This document shows positions 16,076-22,841 of a DNA stretch of 64,000 nt, piece after piece. The notes under the pieces are model-generated. The model saw only the letters and a program-made list of their open reading frames with translations. It had not been told where the DNA came from and searched no databases. Within the stretch, counting starts at the first letter, position 1, and every line of letters starts with the position of its first letter. Origin of the DNA: Nostoc sp. T09 (GTDB lineage Bacteria > Cyanobacteriota > Cyanobacteriia > Cyanobacteriales > Nostocaceae); NCBI RefSeq assembly GCF_002154695.1, contig NZ_MTAV01000004.1, positions 58,813 through 122,812 on the forward strand, written 5' to 3'. Position numbers and translations under genes: made by a program.

Positions 16076-17824
16076 ATGCCAAGCACTTACAAAACGCCAG
16101 GGGTTTACATCGAGGAAATATCTAAGTTTCCCCCTTCTGTCGCCGAAGTGGCAACTGCCATTCCCGCCTTTATTGGGTATACCGAGAAAGCTGTAGTTAG
16201 AGGCATTGATTACCATAAAGTCGCGGCAGATGCAAAAGCAGCAGCTGATGCAGCAGCAGATCCAGAAAAAGCAGCTGATGACACCAAAAAGGCAGCTGCT
16301 GACGCCAAAAAGGCAGATGATGACGCTCAAAAGGCAGCTGCTGACGCCAAAAAGGCAGCTGATGACGCACCAACAGATGCGGTAAAAGCCAAAACAGCAG
16401 ATGATGCCGCCAAAGCAGCCAATGCCGCCAAAAAGGCAGCTGATGACGCTCAAAAGGCAGCCGATGCCGCCAAAAAGGCAGCCGATGACGCCAAAGCAGA
16501 CCCAGACAAAGCAAAAGCAGTAGCTGCTGCTTTGGCAGCAGCAGCCGATGCCGCCAAAGTGCCTGTGCCTGTGAGGATTACATCACTACTGGAATATGAG
16601 CAATTTTTCGGGACTGCCGTACCTGAAACCAGCATTACCGTAAAAGTGACAGATACAGATGTCAATGCTGCTATTACTACACCTTCACCCCACATCCTGT
16701 ACTATTCGCTGCAAGCCTACTTTGCTAATGGTGGTGGCCCTTGCTATATCGTATCCGTAGGTAAAGCTCCTAGCACAATTCAAAAAGCAGACTTGAAAGC
16801 AGGTCTAGATGCGATTGAAAAAGAAGATGAAGTAACACTAATTGTATTTCCAGAGAGTCTGAGTCTGGTAACAGATGACTTGAGTCAGGCATCTGCTTAT
16901 GCAGACTATGCAGCAGTTTATGATGCCGCATTGGCACAAGCTGCCAAACTCCAGGATCGTTTTGTGGTCATGGATACTCTTTTGGATCCCAGCAATGCAT
17001 CCCTGACTGACGCAGCTAATGCCTTTAGGAGTCATGGCATTGGGATAAATAATCTGAAGTATGGTGCAGCTTATGGGCCTCGTTTAGAGACGATTTTCAA
17101 CTATTTCTACGAGGAAACCGGAGTTAACGTCACGTTGCCGGATAATTCCACTGTTACACTAGATAAACTTAACCCTACGACTACACCCACCACTACCAAC
17201 GGCCAATTTTATCCCCTAGTTAAAAGCGCCATCGATCGCCTACCAGTAGTACTACCAGCAGCACCGATTGTCGTAGGAGTTTATGCCGCAGTTGATAATA
17301 GCCGTGGGGTTTGGAAAGCCCCAGCCAATGTCAGTTTAAACTCAGTTATCCAACCTACTATCAAAATCAGCAACGCAGAGCAGGAAGACCTTAACGTCCA
17401 CACTACAGGCAAATCAATCAACGCCATTCGCGCTTTTATTGGTAAAGGAACCTTGATTTGGGGTGCGCGTACCTTAGCAGGTAATGATAATGAGTGGCGT
17501 TATGTTCCAGTCCGTCGCTTTTTCAACATGGCAGAGGAATCGATCAAGAAAGCTACCGAGGCATTTGTTTTCGAGCCTAACGATGCCAACACTTGGGTGA
17601 AAGTGCGAGCCATGATCGAAAACTTCCTGATTCTGCAATGGCGGGCTGGGGCATTAGCTGGAGCCAAGCCAGAACAAGCCTTCTATGTGAGAGTAGGGCT
17701 GAACGAAACCATGACCGCCCTAGATATTCTTGAAGGTCGGATGATTATCGAGATTGGGATGGCGGTGGTGCGTCCTGCGGAATTTATTATCCTGAAGTTC
17801 TCTCACAAGATGCAGGAAAGTTAA
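16076..17824 (+). CDS. Contractile sheath protein with Ala/Lys/Asp-rich insertion
   Basis: 582 residues. It opens with the sheath signature Tyr-Lys-Thr-Pro-Gly-Val-Tyr-Ile-Glu-Glu and Ile-Pro-Ala-Phe-Ile-Gly-Tyr-Thr at ~29-36. The C-terminal third has Arg-Ala-Phe-Ile-Gly-Lys-Gly-Thr-Leu-Ile-Trp-Gly-Ala-Arg-Thr-Leu and the Trp-Arg-Tyr-Val-Pro-Val-Arg-Arg-Phe-Phe-Asn motif typical of eCIS sheaths. Its role is to contract and drive the inner tube. Residues ~47-162 are a low-complexity insertion between two conserved strands where other sheaths have a short loop. Only one sheath gene is present, whereas PVC/Afp have three. Confidence 0.95.
   Translation: MPSTYKTPGVYIEEISKFPPSVAEVATAIPAFIGYTEKAVVRGIDYHKVAADAKAAADAAADPEKAADDTKKAAADAKKADDDAQKAAADAKKAADDAPTDAVKAKTADDAAKAANAAKKAADDAQKAADAAKKAADDAKADPDKAKAVAAALAAAADAAKVPVPVRITSLLEYEQFFGTAVPETSITVKVTDTDVNAAITTPSPHILYYSLQAYFANGGGPCYIVSVGKAPSTIQKADLKAGLDAIEKEDEVTLIVFPESLSLVTDDLSQASAYADYAAVYDAALAQAAKLQDRFVVMDTLLDPSNASLTDAANAFRSHGIGINNLKYGAAYGPRLETIFNYFYEETGVNVTLPDNSTVTLDKLNPTTTPTTTNGQFYPLVKSAIDRLPVVLPAAPIVVGVYAAVDNSRGVWKAPANVSLNSVIQPTIKISNAEQEDLNVHTTGKSINAIRAFIGKGTLIWGARTLAGNDNEWRYVPVRRFFNMAEESIKKATEAFVFEPNDANTWVKVRAMIENFLILQWRAGALAGAKPEQAFYVRVGLNETMTALDILEGRMIIEIGMAVVRPAEFIILKFSHKMQES
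16214..16561 (+). repeat. Low-complexity GC(A/C)GCC/AAA-rich coding repeat in sheath
   Basis: Degenerate tandem units of about 21-24 bases encoding Ala-Lys-Lys-Ala-Ala-Asp-Asp variants. The composition differs sharply from the flanking sheath sequence and encodes ~116 residues predicted to be helical or coiled-coil. Confidence 0.85.
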
Positions 17825-17882
17825 GTCGAGCGATCGCAAATTATTGAGTTCCTAAATTAACCCATCAACACATTAAGCATTT

Positions 17883-18314
17883 ATGGCTGATTATCCTTTA
17901 CCAAAGTTTCATTTCCAAGTAGAGTGGGGCGGCACTCGCCTAGGATTCACCGAAGTATCCGGACTAGATGTAGAAACCGACATGATCGAATACCGAGAAG
18001 GTAATATGCCGGAATATCACAAACTCAATATGCCCGGAATGCAGAAATTGAGCAAAATCACCATGAAACGAGGTACTGTCAAAGCCGACAACGATTTTTA
18101 TAAGTGGTGGAATACTGTGGCTTTGAACACCATTGAGCGTCGTGATTTGACCATCAGCTTACTCAATGAAAAACATGAACCTGTGGTGGTTTGGAAGATT
18201 AAACACGCCTGGCCTACCAAAGTACAATCCACCGATCTCAAAAGCGACGGTAACGACGTAGCGATCGAAAGTATTGAGATTGCCCATGAAGGACTAACTA
18301 TTCAGAACGGGTAG
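17883..18314 (+). CDS. Inner tube protein 1 (gp19/Hcp-like, Pvc1-like)
   Basis: 143 residues. It has the tube-protein pattern Phe-His-Phe-Gln-Val-Glu-Trp-Gly-Gly-Thr-Arg-Leu-Gly-Phe-Thr-Glu-Val-Ser-Gly-Leu (~9-28), Lys-Ile-Thr-Met-Lys-Arg-Gly in the middle and Ile-Glu-Ser-Ile-Glu-Ile-Ala-His-Glu-Gly at the end. Such proteins stack as hexameric rings to form the injected tube. The gene lies 58 bases after the sheath gene. Confidence 0.94.
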   Translation: MADYPLPKFHFQVEWGGTRLGFTEVSGLDVETDMIEYREGNMPEYHKLNMPGMQKLSKITMKRGTVKADNDFYKWWNTVALNTIERRDLTISLLNEKHEPVVVWKIKHAWPTKVQSTDLKSDGNDVAIESIEIAHEGLTIQNG

Positions 18315-18352
18315 TGGTCTGTTCTATTAATTCTGATGAATTAAGGCGATCA

Positions 18353-18383
18353 GATCCCCGACTTCTTCAAGAAGTCGGGGATC
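18353..18383. repeat. Perfect 31-nt palindrome
   Basis: GATCCCCGACTTCTT pairs exactly with AAGAAGTCGGGGATC around a single central base. It lies between the two tube genes. Without a U-run it is not a classic terminator, but the RNA hairpin could affect the relative yield of the two tube proteins. It resembles an interspersed palindromic repeat of Nostoc-like genomes. Confidence 0.85.
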
Positions 18384-18411
18384 TCCAAACCGCATACTGC
18401 AAAGCAGAACC

Positions 18412-18480
18412 CGCAGGTAGGCGCGTTCGCGTTGGCGCAGCCTCTCGTAGAGAAGCGTCTCGAAGAGAAGGGCGCAAAGG
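18412..18480 (+). repeat. Interspersed palindromic repeat (CGTAGAGAAGCGTCTCG type)
   Basis: Contains GCGTTCGCGTTGGCGCAGCC and TCTCGTAGAGAAGCG, a dispersed palindromic family of Nostoc-like genomes. A related stretch in inverse orientation lies within coding sequence at 22142-22170. An open frame crosses this segment from 18314, but it is not the start of the second tube gene. Confidence 0.65.
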
Positions 18481-18499
18481 AAGAGGAAAGAAGAACAAT

Positions 18500-18991
18500 A
18501 TGGCATATACTTATCCCCCGGTCAGTTTCTTTTTTGATGTCAGTTTTCAAGGCGAGTTTCAGGGCGAGAGACTGGATAAAAACGTAGTGGAAACCCGCTT
18601 TCAGAGCGTTACTGGTCTGAGTGTAGATATGGCGACCGAAACCCTGAAAGAAGGTGGTGAAAATCGCTTTGAGCATATCTTGCCAGTGCGTACCAAGTAC
18701 GATCCACTAGTACTAAAGCGAGGTCTAGTCAAAAACTCTAAGATGGTGCAGTGGTGCATGGATGCCATTCTCAACTTTGACATCCAACCCATGAACCTAC
18801 TGGTGAGCCTGTTGCATGTCAAGTCCGCCGCTGCTAATCAGCAACCTCAAGATACCGCACCGCTGGTTACTTGGAAGGTGATTAATGCCTGGCCTAAGAA
18901 ATGGTCAGTCTCGGAATTTGACGCTGAAAAGAACTCTATTGCGATCGAATCGTTGGAGTTGAATTACAGCTACTTCGAGATGCTTACCTAA
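18500..18991 (+). CDS. Inner tube protein 2 (gp19/Hcp-like, Pvc5-like)
   Basis: 163 residues from ATG 18500. AGGAAAG lies 8-14 bases upstream, and the longer frame from 18314 only reads through repeats. Phe-Phe-Phe-Asp-Val-Ser-Phe near the start, Phe-Gln-Ser-Val-Thr-Gly-Leu-Ser and the end Ser-Ile-Ala-Ile-Glu-Ser-Leu-Glu-Leu-Asn-Tyr-Ser show a tube/tube-initiator fold. In Afp/PVC the second tube-like protein links spike and tube, so this may be the first ring on the baseplate. Confidence 0.92.
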   Translation: MAYTYPPVSFFFDVSFQGEFQGERLDKNVVETRFQSVTGLSVDMATETLKEGGENRFEHILPVRTKYDPLVLKRGLVKNSKMVQWCMDAILNFDIQPMNLLVSLLHVKSAAANQQPQDTAPLVTWKVINAWPKKWSVSEFDAEKNSIAIESLELNYSYFEMLT

Positions 18992-19007
18992 TCTTAAAGA
19001 ATAGTAG

Positions 19008-19062
19008 GTAGGGCGAGGTTCCTTACAAAACCCTGATATGGTGGGCAATGCCCACCCTACAA
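19008..19062. repeat. Small palindromic repeat with GGTGGGCAATGCCCACC core
   Basis: The core at 19040-19056 is a perfect 17-nt palindrome (GGTGGGCA / TGCCCACC). The outer parts begin GTAGG and end CCTAC, giving an inverted-repeat element just before the small gene at 19067. Probable interspersed repeat. Confidence 0.65.
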
Positions 19063-19066
19063 ACTT

Positions 19067-19237
19067 ATGCCAATAGAAATTAGAGAATTGGTAATCAAGA
19101 CCTCGGTCAACGAAGGCCAGCAAGAGCAAAATCTAGGTCAAGGGGTAGGCAATTTCGATGCTGATATGCAGGCTGCGATTATTGCCGCTTGTGTGGAGCA
19201 GGTTCTAGCCATCCTCAAGGAAAAGTCAGAGCGGTAA
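19067..19237 (+). CDS. DUF5908 family small CIS protein (Pvc6-like)
   Basis: 56 residues: it opens Met-Pro-Ile-Glu-Ile-Arg-Glu-Leu-Val-Ile-Lys-Thr, the hallmark of DUF5908, and ends in a helix (Ala-Cys-Val-Glu-Gln-Val-Leu-Ala-Ile-Leu-Lys-Glu-Lys). Such small proteins sit between tube and LysM genes in nearly all eCIS loci, at the place of Afp6/Pvc6; their function is unknown. Three bases separate its stop from the next ATG. Confidence 0.88.
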   Translation: MPIEIRELVIKTSVNEGQQEQNLGQGVGNFDADMQAAIIAACVEQVLAILKEKSER

Positions 19238-19240
19238 ACC

Positions 19241-19948
19241 ATGACAGGCGAACTCACCAAAGTTAAAATCCAGGCCTACAAGGATAAGCGATTTGAGAAT
19301 AAGCATGGAGAATTTGATCTGCCGATCAATCCGGAGCAGTTTTCCCAAGCGTTTAAGGTGGAATACGACTCAGCACAAGACATAGGCTCCCAAGGCAACG
19401 ATCCGCAGTATAAATTTACCAGACCCGAAGAACTCAAGCTCGACTTTACCTTCGATGGCACTGGTGTAGTACCAATCAAAGGAAAGGCTAACGCATTTCA
19501 TCAAGACGTAGGTAAACAGGTGCAGGAGTTTCTCAATGTGGTTTATACCATGAAGAATGAGACTCACCGACCCAACTTTCTGCGTCTGTTGTGGGGAAAC
19601 TTTTCCTTTGGCACTAAAAATAGCTTTGATTGTATCCTCAAAGATCTACAGATCAACTACACCCTGTTTGCCCCAGATGGTAAGCCCTTGAGGGCAAAGC
19701 TTAACGCTACCTTTGTCAGCTATATTGAGCCGCAGCGTCGTATTCGCGAAGAAGGAAAGCAATCGCCAGATGTTACCCATGTACGCAAGGTGACAGCTGG
19801 TGATACCCTACCCCTGATGACTCACCGCATTTACGGCGATCCATCTTATTATTTGCAGGTTGCTAAAGTGAATGGTCTGGTGAATTTTCGCCGTCTGGGC
19901 ACTAACAAGGATTTGAGATTTCCGCCGCTAGAGAAAACAGAACTATGA
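19241..19948 (+). CDS. LysM baseplate/hub protein (Pvc7-like)
   Basis: 235 residues. The N-terminal ~170 residues match the CIS hub protein type (Leu-Pro-Ile-Asn-Pro-Glu-Gln-Phe-Ser; Leu-Lys-Leu-Asp-Phe-Thr-Phe-Asp-Gly-Thr-Gly). A LysM-like domain follows at ~183-232 (Val-Thr-Ala-Gly-Asp-Thr-Leu-Pro and Tyr-Leu-Gln-Val-Ala-Lys-Val-Asn). In related systems (phage T4 gp53-like) it links tube, spike and baseplate wedges. Its stop overlaps the next start in ATGA. Confidence 0.92.
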   Translation: MTGELTKVKIQAYKDKRFENKHGEFDLPINPEQFSQAFKVEYDSAQDIGSQGNDPQYKFTRPEELKLDFTFDGTGVVPIKGKANAFHQDVGKQVQEFLNVVYTMKNETHRPNFLRLLWGNFSFGTKNSFDCILKDLQINYTLFAPDGKPLRAKLNATFVSYIEPQRRIREEGKQSPDVTHVRKVTAGDTLPLMTHRIYGDPSYYLQVAKVNGLVNFRRLGTNKDLRFPPLEKTEL

Positions 19949-21717
19949 CTGACCTCATCGTTCCCCAAAATGCGATCTATGATGTCGCCACTTTCGAGTT
20001 GTTCTCCGATGGTAAGGAGATCACTAACACTTATACGGTGTTGTCCTTGACAGTTAACCGCATAGTCAACCGCGTACCAACGGCTCGGATAGTGCTGCGT
20101 GATGGTGCGGCGGACGAAGAAATCTTTGCCGCTAGCGAGGGGCCTAACCTAATTCCGGGTAAAGAACTGGAAATTGCGCTGGGCTACGATGGCCATAACA
20201 AAACTGTCTTTAAAGGGCTAATTGTCAAGCATTGCTTAAAGGTTGGTGCTAATGGCGACTCGATACTTGTGCTTGAGTGTAAGGATGTGGCAACTAAATT
20301 AACCGTCGGTCGCCACAGCCGATACTTTAGTGAAGTTAAAGACAGCGATGCGATCGCAGAAATTATCAGTAATTACGGCGGCATTAGCCAAGATATAGAA
20401 AGTACTAAAGGTACGCATCCAGAGATTGTCCAGTACTACGCTACCGATTGGGATTTTATTCTGTCGCGGGCAGAAATCAATGGGCAGATTGTCTTAGCGG
20501 AAAACGGCAAGCTCAAAATTAAAGCCCCAACTACCAGTGGTAGCCCCTTAGTTACCCTAACCTATGGCGTTAACCTGCTGGAATTTGAAGCCGAAATGGA
20601 CGCCAGATCCCAGTACAAAGCTGTCAAGGCAACAGCTTGGAGCTACAAAGATCAAAAATTGCTGGAGATTGAGGGGACTGAGCCGACGGTGAATAAACAG
20701 GGCAATTTGTCAGGGAAAAATTTAGCTGATGCGATCGCTCTCAGTGCTTGGGAACTCAATCACGGCGGTCGGATACAAGAACCGGAACTCCAAGCCTGGG
20801 CTGATGCGCAATTTCTGAAAAGTCGGTTAGCTAAGATACAGGGGCGAGTCAAGATCACAGGCTACCCCGATGCCAAACCCGATACTTTGATCGAGTTAAA
20901 AGGCTTAGGAAAACGCTTTAACGGATTAGCCTACGTCTCTGGCATTCGTCACGAGATGAATAGTGGCGCATGGTATACACATATACAGCTTGGACTTGCA
21001 CCCCAGTGGTTTTACCAAGAAACAGACATCGTAGACAAACCAGCCTCAGGACTAATTCCTGGTGTCAACGGCTTGCAAATCGGAGTAGTGGTGCAGTTGC
21101 AGGAAGATCCTAACGGCGAAGACAGGATTTTAGTCAAAGTCCCCACAATCAACTTTCAAAGTCAGGGAATTTGGTCACGGATTGCCACCTTAGACGCTGG
21201 TAATAATCGCGGTTCTTTCTTTCGCCCTGAAATTGGCGATGAAGTGATCCTAGGTTTTCTCAACGACGATCCTCGCGACCCGATTGTGCTGGGAATGCTC
21301 AACAGCAGCGCCAAACCAGCACCCCTAAAAGCATCTGATGAAAACCATCACAAAGGCTTTTTTACCCGTTCCCAAATGAAGGTGAGCTTCGATGACGAAA
21401 AGAAAATTATCACCCTCGAAACCCCAGGCGGCAACAAAATTATCATCTCCGATGAGGACAAAGGCATTGCCTTAAAAGACCAAAACAGCAATAGCCTGAT
21501 CATGAACGATAGCGGCATCACCATGAAAAGTCCTAAAGACATCATCATAGAAGCCACTGGTAAGTTAACACTCAAAGCCACCCAAGATACCAGCATCGAA
21601 GGTTTAAACGTCAATGTCAAAGCCAACGCTCAATTCAAAGCCGAAGGTAGTGCAGGAGCCGAAGTTTCTACAAGTGCGATCGCTATTCTCAAAGGATCGT
21701 TGGTGCAGATTAATTGA
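19945..21717 (+). CDS. VgrG-like spike protein (Pvc8-like)
   Basis: 590 residues; starts inside the ATGA overlap with the LysM gene. Residues ~1-330 form the gp27-like hub (Leu-Val-Leu-Glu-Cys-Lys-Asp-Val-Ala; Tyr-Tyr-Ala-Thr-Asp-Trp-Asp-Phe-Ile-Leu-Ser-Arg-Ala-Glu). Residues ~370-460 form the gp5 OB-fold (Phe-Arg-Pro-Glu-Ile-Gly-Asp-Glu-Val-Ile-Leu-Gly-Phe). The last ~120 residues are the beta-helical needle with repeated Gly/Asp/Lys strands. No extra C-terminal effector domain is attached. Confidence 0.94.
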   Translation: MTDLIVPQNAIYDVATFELFSDGKEITNTYTVLSLTVNRIVNRVPTARIVLRDGAADEEIFAASEGPNLIPGKELEIALGYDGHNKTVFKGLIVKHCLKVGANGDSILVLECKDVATKLTVGRHSRYFSEVKDSDAIAEIISNYGGISQDIESTKGTHPEIVQYYATDWDFILSRAEINGQIVLAENGKLKIKAPTTSGSPLVTLTYGVNLLEFEAEMDARSQYKAVKATAWSYKDQKLLEIEGTEPTVNKQGNLSGKNLADAIALSAWELNHGGRIQEPELQAWADAQFLKSRLAKIQGRVKITGYPDAKPDTLIELKGLGKRFNGLAYVSGIRHEMNSGAWYTHIQLGLAPQWFYQETDIVDKPASGLIPGVNGLQIGVVVQLQEDPNGEDRILVKVPTINFQSQGIWSRIATLDAGNNRGSFFRPEIGDEVILGFLNDDPRDPIVLGMLNSSAKPAPLKASDENHHKGFFTRSQMKVSFDDEKKIITLETPGGNKIIISDEDKGIALKDQNSNSLIMNDSGITMKSPKDIIIEATGKLTLKATQDTSIEGLNVNVKANAQFKAEGSAGAEVSTSAIAILKGSLVQIN

Positions 21718-21812
21718 GCAGGGAAGGGGGCAAGGGAGTGTGGGGAGGGTGGGAAGTGTGGGAAGAAATGCTCAATGACTAATGACCAATGACAAATGAC
21801 CAATGACAAATT
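21718..21812. repeat. G-rich tract followed by heptamer repeats
   Basis: A G-rich stretch (21718-21765) is followed by heptamer units of the type CAATGAC / AAATGAC (21770-21810) running to the start of the PAAR gene. This is the short tandem repeat type common in heterocyst-forming cyanobacteria. Confidence 0.75.
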
Positions 21813-22115
21813 ATGGGAAAACCTGCTGCTCGGATTAATGATATGCACGTCTGCCCGATGCAGACTCCTGGTGTTCCGCCTGTGCCTCATGTTGGGGGCC
21901 CGGTGGTGGGGCCGGGAGCGCCCCTGGTGATGATTGGGGGTATGCCGGCTGCTGTATTGGGTGATACCTGCACCTGCTCTGGACCGCCAGATACCATCGT
22001 CATGGGATCGGCAACTGTGATGATTGGGGGAAAACCTGCTGTTCGGCTGGGTGATAGCACGGCTCACGGAGGCTCGATTGTGTTAGGAGATTTTACTGTT
22101 TTGATTGGAGGGTGA
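21813..22115 (+). CDS. PAAR-domain spike tip (Pvc10-like)
   Basis: 100 residues. Two-fold related halves contain Pro-Ala-Ala-Arg-Ile-Asn-Asp and Pro-Ala-Val-Arg-Leu-Gly-Asp, with His and Cys at metal-ligand positions (Met-His-Val-Cys-Pro; Thr-Cys-Thr-Cys; Thr-Ala-His-Gly-Gly). The family forms a metal-bound cone at the tip of the VgrG needle. No C-terminal toxin extension is present. Confidence 0.94.
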   Translation: MGKPAARINDMHVCPMQTPGVPPVPHVGGPVVGPGAPLVMIGGMPAAVLGDTCTCSGPPDTIVMGSATVMIGGKPAVRLGDSTAHGGSIVLGDFTVLIGG

Positions 22116-22116
22116 T

Positions 22117-22650
22117 ATGAGCAATATCGATCGACAAGCCGCTTCTCTACGAGACGCTACGCGAACGTGGCAACGTAGCAAGGCATACTTGGGTACTGGT
22201 TGGGGATTTCCACCAACCTTTGAGCGCGGTAGCAAAGGTGTACGGCTGGTCAACGCTGAGGATGATATATGTGAGAGTTTACAAATTCTGTTGTCTACTA
22301 GTTTGGGCGAACGGGTGATGCAACCAACTTACGGCTGTAACCTTCAGGATTTGCTCTTTGAACCCTTTAGCCCCACAGTCGCTAGTAGTATCAAAGAACT
22401 GATACGCATTGCTATCCTGTATCACGAACCCCGTATCTTGCTTAACCAATTGGATTTCAACCTTGATGAACAGTTGCAAGGTGTCGTCAATATTACCGTA
22501 GACTACACCATCATCAGCACTAATTCTCGCTTCAATTTTGTCTATCCTTTCTACTTGCAAGAAGGTAGCGGCAACCTGCTTTCGGTTGCACCGGGAACAG
22601 CAAAGTTTCCAGGGCAAGATTTGGAAGTTATTACTGAGTCTAGTTTATAA
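22117..22650 (+). CDS. gp25-like baseplate protein with repeat-derived N-terminus (Pvc9-like)
   Basis: 177 residues from ATG 22117, with GGAGG at 22107-22111; an in-frame TTG at 22105 is less likely. The gp25 core starts at Leu-Gly-Thr-Gly-Trp-Gly-Phe-Pro-Pro and includes Ser-Leu-Gly-Glu-Arg-Val-Met-Gln-Pro-Thr-Tyr-Gly-Cys, the lysozyme-like baseplate signature. Residues ~8-22 come from an interspersed palindromic repeat read in frame. The protein forms part of the baseplate wedge. Confidence 0.92.
   Translation: MSNIDRQAASLRDATRTWQRSKAYLGTGWGFPPTFERGSKGVRLVNAEDDICESLQILLSTSLGERVMQPTYGCNLQDLLFEPFSPTVASSIKELIRIAILYHEPRILLNQLDFNLDEQLQGVVNITVDYTIISTNSRFNFVYPFYLQEGSGNLLSVAPGTAKFPGQDLEVITESSL
22142..22184 (+). 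repeat. Interspersed repeat within the gp25 coding sequence
   Basis: CTTCTCTACGAGACGCTACG followed by CGAACG and CAACGTAGCAAGG: a Nostoc-like dispersed palindromic repeat, here translated as Ser-Leu-Arg-Asp-Ala-Thr-Arg-Thr. It matches, inverted, the intergenic repeat near 18418-18470. Confidence 0.72.
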
Positions 22651-22659
22651 CTTGTTCAT

Positions 22660-22841
22660 TTTTAAACGCAGAGGAGCGCAGAGGTTCACGCAGAGGGGCG
22701 CAGAGGTTTTATTAAGGTTATTCGTGTTGTTGGTTTAAACAATTGGTATGTTCTTTCAAATCTGCGGCTGAGAATGTCTTTAATTTTGAATTTTGAATTG
22801 TTAACCTGATGTCCTACTTTACGTTGGTAATCTAGAAATCC
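22660..22841. other. Short spacer with CGCAGAGG repeats
   Basis: Three units of the CGCAGAGG/GCGCAGAGG type at 22668-22707, an interspersed repeat, precede the baseplate J gene. No gene was seen. Confidence 0.55.

Noticed and set aside
16061..16453. 130-codon minus-strand frame opposite the sheath insertion (Cys/Phe-rich)
   Set aside because: It is the complement of the Ala/Lys/Asp repeat; composition is an artefact of that repeat and there is no ribosome binding site.
18314..18499. 62-residue N-terminal extension of the second tube protein
   Set aside because: It reads through two palindromic repeats and is unlike any tube protein; ATG 18500 has its own ribosome binding site.
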